Below are positions 30,707-37,388 of a stretch of 37,388 nucleotides of DNA, in pieces. Under the pieces are notes generated by a model that was given only the letters and a program-made list of their open reading frames with translations, searched no databases and was not told the origin of the DNA. Both the position numbers and the translations under genes were made by a program. Numbering within the stretch: the first letter of the stretch is position 1; every line of letters starts with the position of its first letter. Origin of the DNA: Prorocentrum cordatum (Eukaryota; Sar; Dinophyceae; Prorocentrales; Prorocentraceae); contig CAUYUJ010001764.1 of NCBI GenBank assembly GCA_963575745.1, forward strand, positions 60,001 through 97,388. Reading direction: 5' to 3'.

Positions 30707-31446
30707 CGTTTTGAGACGTCGCTAAAAGGTATATAAAAATCCTGTTTGGGGAACCCTGTCTCGGAGCCCAGAGTTGCGAGGATGTCCCAGGTCGCACCTG
30801 GTCGACGAGTAAGCTGTCGGGACGGCACTGTGAGAGGCTCCGCCGCCATGCTGCGAACTCAGAAGCAACTTTAAGAGGAAGCGGGGGAGGGCGCGGAAGC
30901 GGGGGGGCATGTCGTGATGGTTCCCTCGGGGATGATATCGAGAGGTACGCGGCGCACGTCTCCAAAGAATTAGCCTGGCGAAGGACCCAACCATACGTAG
31001 TTGTGAATACCGAAATTGTGGATATACTCCTCGGTGGCGCTCCCTATGGGGCCACGAACCGCGTGAAGGGTGCGCCGAAATGTGTGGCGGGGGTACACAG
31101 CACGAACAAATATTATAGTTCTGAATACGAGATACTGAGCGCGGGTGGGTCCGAGCGCGAGAGCGTACGTTTGTGAAAAAGTTTGCGTGCGAGCGAGTCT
31201 ATGTACATGAATGGGAACATGACTCGGCCCAGTGTAATTGCATCTGAATGTGAACGGTTTGAATATGACTGGCTCTGAGTACGAGTGACACTGAATGTGG
31301 CCGCCGCAAGGAGCCCCCCCAGAATTGCCGTCGGCAGCGCCCGCACGCCGCGACGCCCATGTCGGCGCGCCCCGCACGAGGATAGCGCCCGTTTCCTTCT
31401 CTCCTTTTCCTCCCTCGTTGCCCGCGCGCTCCAAAATCCAAGGCTG
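30707..31446. other. Unassigned stretch
   Basis: No recognisable gene. 31225-31300 has short TCTGAATGTGA and CTGAGTACGAG-like echoes. Frames on both strands are short and unmotivated. Confidence 0.3.
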
Positions 31447-31535
31447 CGGGCGCAGCGCAGCGCGGAGTCCCCGCGACGCGCGCAGGTCGCCGCGGAGGGG
31501 TCCCAGCGACGCGCGCGGGTCGCCCGCTGCGCGGA
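31447..31535. repeat. GCGACGC-type 38-bp repeat
   Basis: Two copies here and one at 31880-31918 contain GCGACGCGCGCGGGTCGCC or variants. Very GC-rich. Confidence 0.65.
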
Positions 31536-31549
31536 AGAAAGTGAAAGCA

Positions 31550-31795
31550 ATGTAACCGAAATAAAGGCAAAGAGAGGTAATAATAAGAAATCTAAACTAA
31601 AAAAAAAAAGAAGACAAAGAATGATATGTCAGATAAAAAAAGAAAACAAAGAGTAAAAAAAAAAAGAAGAAAATGGACTAAAAAAAAAAAACTAAAAAAA
31701 AGAAATAAAAGATTAACAAGAAAAAAAAAACTAGAAAAAAACAGAGCCCCCGGCCTTGGCCCTTTTTTGGAAAACAAAAAAAAAAAATCGCAGGC
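31550..31795 (+). repeat. A-rich tract
   Basis: About 245 bp dominated by A runs and AAAGAA, sharply different from the GC-rich surroundings. On the plus strand it could be a decayed poly(A)-like tail of something inserted from the left; on the minus strand it is T-rich downstream of the second helicase fragment. Confidence 0.7.
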
Positions 31796-31974
31796 AAGGC
31801 TCCCGTCGCTGGCAGAGCGACGACCGGGGGGCAGGAGAGGCGCCCGGGCAAAACGCAGCGCGCTGGCGCCCTGAGAGGGCCCCAGCGACGCTCGCGGGTC
31901 GCCCGCGGCGCGGGGACCAAACAGGTAGTCGAGCAGTCGAGAGAAGGCGCGGCTCGGGGGGGACGCTCCACAAG

Positions 31975-32249
31975 TCAGGCCTCGCGGATAAACTCGGTGA
32001 AGCCGAGCTCCCTGGCGAGGGCCGTCGCCTCCCTCCTGCACCGCTTCGTGCGCGCCGCAAACTGCTCCAGCTGCTTCCGCAAGCCCTCCGGCGGACCTGC
32101 CAGGAAGAACTCGATGCGCGGCGCCCGCATGAGCAGGAGGTCCTCGTGGCGCGTGGCGCGCGAGAGCAGCGCATAGAGCTCCAGCCACCAGTCGTCGTCC
32201 TCCTTCTTGCCGTCCCCGACCTCGTGGCGGCCGCAGTCCAGGATCACGC
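31975..32249 (-). CDS. Second PIF1-like helicase, C-terminal exon
   Basis: Minus frame VILDCGRHEVGDGKKEDDDW then WLELYALLSRATRHEDLLLM (motif VI: LSRATR), RAPRIEFFLAGPPEGLRKQL and ELGFTEFIREA before TGA. This is the normal ending for this helicase subfamily. It joins in frame to the piece at 32392 once a 142-bp intron is removed. Confidence 0.75.
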
Positions 32250-32391
32250 CTGAGCGACGTCGGCCGAGGGGGCAGTGCGCCGGGCAGCCGACGGCCCAGG
32301 GCGAGAGTCCACAGGACCGAGGTCTGGCCGCGGACTGCTCGCGCCTCGGAGGTCTGGCCGCCCCCGGAGCTCCGTTCCCCCGCCCCGTCGC
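32250..32391 (-). other. 142-bp GC-AG intron in the second helicase
   Basis: Minus strand: exon CGAGAAG, then GCGACGGGG ... GTCGCTCAG, then GCGTGATCC. Removal gives ACQGRTMREGVILDCGRH in frame, the family pattern. GC donors are common in dinoflagellates. Translation through the intron has no homology. Confidence 0.65.
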
Positions 32392-33321
32392 CTTCTCGCA
32401 TGGTGCGCCCCTGGCACGCTACCGCGGTAATGACCCTGCCGTGCGAGAACGGGATGCCCGTCCGCGTGACCTCGGAGGCGCGGAAGGTGAACGGCCCCGA
32501 CGTGCGGGGCTCGATGGACACCATCGGGCCCGCGAGGTCCCCCGTGAGGCTGTCGTCGTGGCGCTTCAGGTCGTCCACGATGGGCGCGCTCGCGTACTTC
32601 TCCATGCGCACCCAGAACCCCAGCGGCAAGCGCTTCAGGTAAATCCTCTTCTCCCCCTCTCCCGGCTCTCTCGACGTCGTCTCGATCTCGAGGGTCCACA
32701 ACGATGTGCACGATCTGCCCCTCGGCATCCTTGACGAGGCCGTTCTTGAGGTCGAGCGCTTCCAGGAGCCGGATCCGCATGCTCACGTGCACCAGGAGCA
32801 GCCCGTTCATGCCACCGGTGTTCTTCGGGTTGGCACAATTCATCATCTTGGCGGCGTCCTTGACGCTCATCGCCGGTGCAGACCTGTCGGCGGCCTGCGC
32901 GAGGAAGAGGGGCTTCTTCAGGACGTCCGCGTCCCGCTGAGCTCGCATGTTCATCCACCGCGCCACGGTGTCCCAGTAGGACCCGATCATGTGGCCGTTC
33001 TGGAACCTCTCCTCCCGGAGCCGGCGATCATCGGGTTTCAGCTGCATGGCGTCCCATGTGGCCCGGATGGCCGCGGGGACCTGCTTCCCCGGTTTGCGCA
33101 GGAACGCCATGAGATCTCGGAGCTTGGTGTCCCTGAAGCGGTTGGACGCCTGGAGCTCGAAGCACAGCGGCGTGTTGCAGAAGAGCTTCATCACGGCCTG
33201 GTACTCTGGAGCGAGGTTGATGCCCGCCGCCGCCAGTTCCTCGAAGCTGGAGATGAGCGACACCTTGCCCCCCGTCGGCTTCAGCTGCAGGAAGTCTCCC
33301 AGGTGGATCACGATGGGTGAA
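32392..33321 (-). CDS. Second PIF1-like helicase, motif III to V fragment
   Basis: Starts with PFGSSPIVIHLGDFLQLKP (motif III, intact GDFLQ), then FELQASNRFRDTKLRDLMAF (motif IV region), YWDTVARWMNMRAQRD, MNCANPKNTGGMNGLLLVHV, MRIRLLEALDLKNGLVKDAEG and IVHIVVDP. A one-base frame change near 32650-32690 moves to TSREPGEGEKRIYLKRLP, LGFWVRMEKY and ends GIPFSHGRVITAVACQGRTM (motif V). Walker A and B are absent, so the fragment begins in the middle of the ATPase. No upstream exon is visible to 37.4 kb. Belongs to a different subfamily from the 5.4-11.4 kb helicase. Truncated, probably non-functional. Confidence 0.75.
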
Positions 33322-33338
33322 GAACCAAATGGCTACGT
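33322..33338 (-). other. Relic spliced-leader-like sequence
   Basis: Minus strand reads ACGTAGCCATTTGGTTC. The dinoflagellate spliced leader contains CGTAGCCATTTTGGCTC; the match is 11 identical bases, one missing T, then GG, one mismatch and TC. It lies directly before the first helicase-like codons. Known precedent: mRNAs reinserted in dinoflagellate genomes keep relic leaders. Confidence 0.45.
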
Positions 33339-33503
33339 ATACTTATGCTGCTCGTTTCGCTTGAGACGTCTTCGAAGAACGTGTTTGTTTCGTTTGGATG
33401 GTCCTCGACGAGTGTGCTCGTTTCGCTCGAAGTCTCCTCCAACCTTTACTACTATCGAATGTTGATATATTAATGGTGAAGAATATAGAAGTGAAGCTCA
33501 GAA
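33339..33503. repeat. CTCGTTTCGCT repeat
   Basis: GCTCGTTTCGCTTGAGACGTC at 33349 and GCTCGTTTCGCTCGAAGTCT at 33417, with TTTGTTTCGTTTGG between, form two to three degenerate units. No gene. Confidence 0.5.
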
Positions 33504-33543
33504 GCGCGCGCGCGCGGTGGCCGGGTCACCCGCGCGCGCGCGC
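33504..33543. other. (CG)n hairpin, potential Z-DNA
   Basis: GCGCGCGCGCGCGGTG and CACCCGCGCGCGCGCGC are near-perfect inverse arms with a bulged C and a short GCCGGGT loop. Confidence 0.8.
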
Positions 33544-33559
33544 ATCTCCGATATGGCTT

Positions 33560-33930
33560 AGTGAAGGCCCTATGGTAATCCTAGTGTAGGCCTAGTGGTG
33601 TAGGCCTAGGTGTAGGGCCTAGGCGTGTAGGCCTAGGGTCAGGCCCTACAAGGTAGGCTTAGAAGTAGGCCCTAGGGGTAAGCCTAGGGTAGGCCTAGGG
33701 GTAGGCCCCAGGGGCACGCCTGGGGTAGGCCTCGGTGCAGGCTCTAGGGGTAGGCCCAGGGTAAGCCTAGAAATGGGCCTAGGCGTGTAGGCCTAGGGTA
33801 GGCCTAGGGGTAGGCCTTAGGGGGAATCCTAAGGGTAAGCCCTAGGGGTAGGCCCTAGGGGTAGGCCCTAGGGGTAGGCTCTAGGGTAGGTCTAGACCTA
33901 GTGACAGGCCCTAGGGGTAGGCCTAGGTTA
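33560..33930. repeat. TAGGCCTAGGGG 12-bp minisatellite
   Basis: About 28 irregular units of TAGGCC(C)TAGGGG. The TAGGCCTA core is palindromic. It is not the TTTAGGG telomere repeat. Confidence 0.9.
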
Positions 33931-33967
33931 GATAAACCAGCGGTGGCAACGTTTAAAATTATTTGCT

Positions 33968-34400
33968 CGTACCAGGATAATCAACCGCAGCGATGAACAA
34001 GTTCAGGGGGCCAGGGGGACAAAAAGAAAATGGCATAGAAAGAAAAATATAATAAAGAAAGAAGAAAAGAAAGAGGAGAAGGATGAGAAGGAGGAAAAGC
34101 AGGAGAAGCAGAGGAAGAGGAAGAAGCAAACATCCAAAATTCAAAACTTATTAAATCTAATTTGTAAACGCTCAATGAACATTAAAATGTTCATCTGCTC
34201 GTGTAGGGGAGCTCATGTGCTTAGTTTTCCCAGGGTAATCAACCCCAGCGATAAACAAGTTCAGGGCGCCAGGGGGAGGAGGAGAAGAGAGAGAGAGAGA
34301 GGGAGAGAGAGAGAGAGAGAAAGAGACAGAGAGAGACAGAGAGAGAGAGAGAGAAAAAGAGAGAAAAAGAGAGTACCAGAGGACCATTCAGTCTTGAATT
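33968..34400. repeat. Two modules each followed by a purine tract
   Basis: A 50-bp module with AATCAACC(G/C)CAGCGAT and AACAAGTTCAGGG lies at 33976 and 34235 (about 259 bp apart). The first runs into GAAGGA-rich purines (34020-34125), the second into (GA)n (34280-34370). 34130-34230 is AT-rich with no gene. Confidence 0.75.
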
Positions 34401-34439
34401 TCGGTGTCTGAATTCTTCGATGTATTATTCCTTTCCGAA

Positions 34440-34800
34440 GCATCCCTCCTGCTCACCCTGACCTGCTCCGTCCACCGTCTGCAACGGAGACGGCCGAACG
34501 CGGCTCCACGGAGTCGAGGCGCGCACACGCTTGACATCGATTCAAAAAAGCGGCAGCACGCTACGCCTGACTCGCGCGTGAAGCGCTGGCAACAAAATCT
34601 GGCACGCAACACAGCGCCCCCGCTGGCTGGCCGTCCCCTGCCTACTCCACCGACCGACTGCTCCGGCTTCTTCTGCCACCATCCCTCCTGCTCACCCTCG
34701 ACTCCTCTATTCACTATCGGCAAACTGCTGATCGCGGTGTCACGGAAAAAAGGCGCGCACACGCTTGCCATCGATTAAAACAAGCGGCAACGCGCCGAGC
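34440..34800. repeat. Duplicated 120-bp segment
   Basis: CATCCCTCCTGCTCACCCT and GGCGCGCACACGCTTG(A/C)CA, then TCGATT and AAGCGGCA recur at 34440-34565 and 34679-34797, 239 bp apart. No gene. Confidence 0.75.
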
Positions 34801-34843
34801 TTGACGACCATTCGGACGACCTGGCAGCACGTCGGAGGCGCGA

Positions 34844-35063
34844 CAGTAGATGGACAATATATTCGAACCCTCTCACATTCGAGGAAGATTCTAAATCACC
34901 CCCGCGCCCCCGATATCAATGTTGATTTCAGTAAAGGCGGTGCTTTGGGGTTCGAATATTTCTGTCCACTCACGCCCCCCCGTCGCCACGCCATCAATAT
35001 TAATTTCGGGGGGTCGGGGGGGCATCTTGGGCCACAGGGTTCGAATATAATGTCCATGTACGG
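34844..35063. mobile_element. 211-bp MITE-like element, copy 2
   Basis: Same TIRs and interior as 28358-28568, differing mainly by a 9-bp insertion (CACATTCGAG region) near the left end. Here the minisatellite lies to its right, not its left. Confidence 0.75.
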
Positions 35064-35064
35064 G

Positions 35065-35345
35065 GTCTCTATCCGTCGCACGCTCGCAAAGCGCGGCAGG
35101 CGTGGCATTTCCTCGACACCAGGGGGGTGCGCAATGGGTGCGGTCTCTATCCGTCGCACGCTCGCAAAGCGCGGCAGGCGTGGCATCTCCTCGACACCAA
35201 GGGGGTGCGCAGGGGGTGCGGTCTCTATCCGTCGCACGCTCGCAAAGCGCGGCAGGCGTGGCATTTCCTCGACACCAGGGGGGTGCGCAAGGGGTGCGGT
35301 CTCTATCCGTCGCACGGTCGCAAAGCGCGGCAGGCGTCCGTGGGA
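35065..35345. repeat. 78-bp minisatellite, 4 copies
   Basis: GTCTCTATCCGTCGCACGCT begins units at 35065, 35143, 35221 and 35299. Same family as 27889-28357. Confidence 0.95.
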
Positions 35346-35560
35346 GGCGGGGGGGGACGGAGGCCCGGGGCGGCCCCGACAAAGGCTGGCCTAGCACCGG
35401 GTGAGCAGCGGCCTAGGTACCCAGGGCGGCCCTGACACAAAGGCTGGCCTAGCACCGGGGGCCTGGCACGCATGGGGTGGCACTGGTCCCCATCCCTCGC
35501 ATGGGGTAGCAGCGGTCCCCAGAATAATCCCTCGCAAGGGGTGGCAGCGATCCCCATGAT
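35346..35560. repeat. Short duplications
   Basis: CAAAGGCTGGCCTAGCACCG occurs at 35381 and 35439; GCAxGGGGTxGCA with GGTCCCCA recurs three times at 35470-35555. Confidence 0.7.
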
Positions 35561-36136
35561 GATCCCAGCGGTCGCCTCCCGCATCTCGCGAGCAGCGAAT
35601 CCACAACGATGTGCAAACAACCGCCGATGCCACTGCTCGCCCTTCCTTCCCGCACGCGCTGATCCCGCCAGCGTTGTAGGAGAGATGACGTCGGGCTCCA
35701 ACTTCGCCTCCCGCATCTCGCGAGCAGCGGATCCGCAACGATGTGCAAGCAACCACCGATGCCACTGCTCGCCCTTCCCGCACGCGCTGATCCCAACGTT
35801 GTGTGGGGCTCCGGCCTCGCCTCGCATCTCGCTGAGCAGCGACAGAGCCCGCCGCCACAGCTCGCCGTTTCCGCACGCGCTGATCCCAGCGTTGTAGTTG
35901 ATGACGTCGGGCTCTGGCCTCGCCTCCCGCATCACGCTGAGCAGCGACAAAGCCCGCTGCCACCGCTGGCCCTTCTCGCGCGCACAGCCCGCATGCCACT
36001 GCTGGCCCTGCTCGCGCGCGAAACTCGATTCAAAATGTTTACGGAGGAGGAGCAGCAGCGCAGGATGAGAAAGAATGGCGCGCGCGTAGACCCCAAACGC
36101 CCCAGGCCGATCTTTGAAAGGGGGTATTGTCCTCAA
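35545..36136 (-). pseudogene. Degenerate PPR-repeat protein
   Basis: Minus strand carries PPR-like units: EKGQRWQRALSLLSVMREA, PEPDVINYNAGISACGNGEL, WRRALSLLSEMRGE and GISACGKGEQWHR. Dinoflagellate PPR proteins typically repeat ISACEKGxQWxxALxLLxEM with PDVxxYNA. The two 3'-most units have an extra segment (LLAHRCGSAAREMREA) replacing ALSLLSEMREA and the frame switches at PDVIS, where SYNAGGISACGKEG continues in another frame. PPR proteins bind organellar RNA; the frame breaks and odd inserts argue for a pseudogene or a bad gene copy. The 5' end (MRTIPPFKDRPGAFG) is uncertain. Confidence 0.6.
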
Positions 36137-36204
36137 ATTGCAGCTCTCGCCTTAGTTCATGTGAACGCGGCAGCGTCATCATCATTTATGGGTCCTAAGA
36201 GCTC

Positions 36205-36335
36205 CAGCTGCTAAGTTGGTAAGTTGCTAGACTGCTAAGTTGCTAAGTTGCTAGGTCCTGGTTAGGTTGCTAAGTTGCTAAGTTGCTAGACCCTGGTTGT
36301 GTTGCTAAGTTGCTAGGCCCTGGTTGGAGCAGAGG
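36205..36335. repeat. GTTGCTAA 8-bp tandem repeat
   Basis: Runs of TTGCTAAG interrupted by GGTCCTGGTTG-type segments. Confidence 0.9.
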
Positions 36336-36640
36336 AGCTAGGCGCGATGTGGCAGATCGTCTTGCATTATCTCATTGCTTTTGCCACCCCAGGAAACGGC
36401 CCTCGGTGACCACCTCGAACCTGTCCTCGATGGAGGATAGAAGGCCAGGAAGAGGGAGGAGGTTTAAGCAATATGGCGTTGGATGACACATAGGGGAACA
36501 TTCGCGACGAGGGCTCAGAACGCAGAATTGCGCATATATAATAAACATAAGCAGACACATAATATTTAAATTAGGTATGTGGGGTTCCTCGGTAGCGTAA
36601 TTGATGTTCTACACTGTTTGAAGAATTTTCGAACTCCCGC
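36336..36640. other. Unassigned stretch
   Basis: No recognisable gene; AT-rich at 36530-36600. Confidence 0.3.
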
Positions 36641-36900
36641 CGTCTCAGTGTCCCGACGCGCCAAGACAGCTCAAGAGGCCCCGAACACCGTCCCGACACG
36701 ACCCAAAGTTTCCAAAAGAGCCACAAGGCTGCCCAGGAGGGCTCCAAAAACAACCCAAGAAGACTCCAAGCCGGCCCAAGAGGCCCCCAAGATAGTTCCA
36801 ACATAGGTCCCAAATGGGGCACCCGAATGACCATTTCGAGCTCTCTGCCCCGAGATGCCCCCAGTAGGCTCCAACACGAACCCGAAACGACGTCACGAAG
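36641..36900. repeat. CCAAGA-type repeat block
   Basis: Sparse CCAAGA/CAAGAGGCCCC units, the weakest block in the window. Confidence 0.6.
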
Positions 36901-36969
36901 TTCCAGGAAGCCCCCAGGCCTCAAATCCAAAACCAAGGCATGGTGGCGGGATGGGCCGCAGGTCAATCG

Positions 36970-37255
36970 GATTACGAGAAAGTCTCGAACGAAAGCGCCG
37001 TTCCTGAGCTCGAGGTCTCGAGTTCGGGAGCCTCCTAGACCAAGGGCTGTCGGAGTAAATCGTGAGGACATATCGAGCAGGAGCCCTTGTCGTCGTGGCT
37101 GGGAATCCGCCAACTTCACTGAATTGCGAGGGCGTCTGAAGCGACGATGACGCCCTGAGTTCGGTGTCCCCTCTGGCCCGTGCGTCTCGGGCTCAGTTGT
37201 GAGGAAATATCGAGCAGAAGCCCTTGTCGTTGTAGCCAGGCTTCCAAAGGCATAC
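36970..37255. repeat. 136-bp satellite, about 2 copies
   Basis: TCTCGAACGAAAGCGCCGTT at 36983, with GAGGACATATCGAGCAGGAG and GTCGTCGTGGCTGGG, and a second diverged copy from about 37130 with GAGGAAATATCGAGCAGAAG. Same family as 1898-2490. Confidence 0.8.
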
Positions 37256-37388
37256 AGGAGAAAAAGGAACAGGAATATGATCAAGACGAGGAAGAGGATG
37301 GGAAGGGAGAAGCGGAGAAAGAAGAGGAAGAGAAGGCAAAAGAAACGAAAAAGCAGGAGGAGGAAACGGAAACGCTTCAAGGACGCCC
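37256..37388. repeat. Purine-rich tract at the right edge
   Basis: Almost pure A/G, open in two plus frames (Arg/Lys- or Glu/Lys-rich). Cut by the window edge; coding status cannot be judged. Confidence 0.6.

Noticed and set aside
31592-31975. Phe/Leu-rich C-terminal extension of the second helicase
   Set aside because: It comes from reading through the intron and past the family stop codon into the T-rich strand of the A-rich tract.
33560-33930. TAGGCCTAGGGG array as telomere
   Set aside because: The unit is not TTTAGGG, it is interstitial and irregular.

Overview
The window looks like nuclear DNA of a dinoflagellate. Evidence: GC-rich sequence swollen by minisatellites and microsatellites; PIF1-type helicase genes of the kind expanded in dinoflagellates, with Cys-rich tails; a tandem PPR gene; decayed LINE coding sequence with an RNase H domain; a GC-AG intron; and a 17-base stretch resembling the dinoflagellate spliced leader beside a helicase fragment. 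The genus cannot be fixed from sequence alone; a Prorocentrum- or Symbiodiniaceae-like genome is my best guess. No bacterial features, rRNA, tRNA or CRISPR array were seen.

Layout. 1-5.36 kb is almost all tandem repeat: a GGGCCAC-type minisatellite, TCC tracts, a 136-bp satellite, a 74-bp array, a 73-bp array, then a block of CCAAGA-type degenerate repeats. 5.36-11.42 kb, minus strand, is a PIF1-like helicase gene in three coding pieces. They are separated by two introns of 975 and 982 bp that are copies of one element in opposite orientation, with terminal inverted repeats and about 600 bp near-identical (introner-like). The gene carries two apparent homopolymer frameshifts and a damaged motif III. 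11.43-13.35 kb is another element bounded by CCGCCGACCCC inverted ends and filled with large tandem repeats; it abuts the 5' end of the visible helicase coding region.

13.5-22.9 kb, minus strand, carries in the right order the parts of one decayed non-LTR retrotransposon: zinc-finger/coiled-coil ORF1-like region, endonuclease remnant, linker, reverse transcriptase, zinc knuckle, RNase H. It is split between endonuclease and linker by a 3.8-kb segment with 36-bp inverted ends that is nearly all minisatellite and (TAC)n.

22.9-31.9 kb is repeat-rich accessory DNA: a 43-bp repeat, a 712-bp segment with perfect 18-bp inverted ends and a perfect 22-bp hairpin, a 164-bp MITE-like element, CAT and TCC microsatellites, a 79-bp minisatellite, a 211-bp MITE-like element and a 36-bp minisatellite. 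31.97-33.32 kb, minus, is the C-terminal half of a second PIF1-like helicase with a 142-bp GC-AG intron; a relic spliced-leader-like sequence lies exactly at its 5' limit. 33.3-37.4 kb returns to repeats, a second copy of the 211-bp element with the same minisatellite family, a degenerate PPR gene, and the 136-bp satellite seen near the left end.

The most interesting biology is a small gene set (helicases, PPR) embedded in and cut up by TIR-bounded elements, several of which sit exactly where introns must be removed to keep protein homology. Most long open frames in the repeats are stop-free artefacts and are not annotated.
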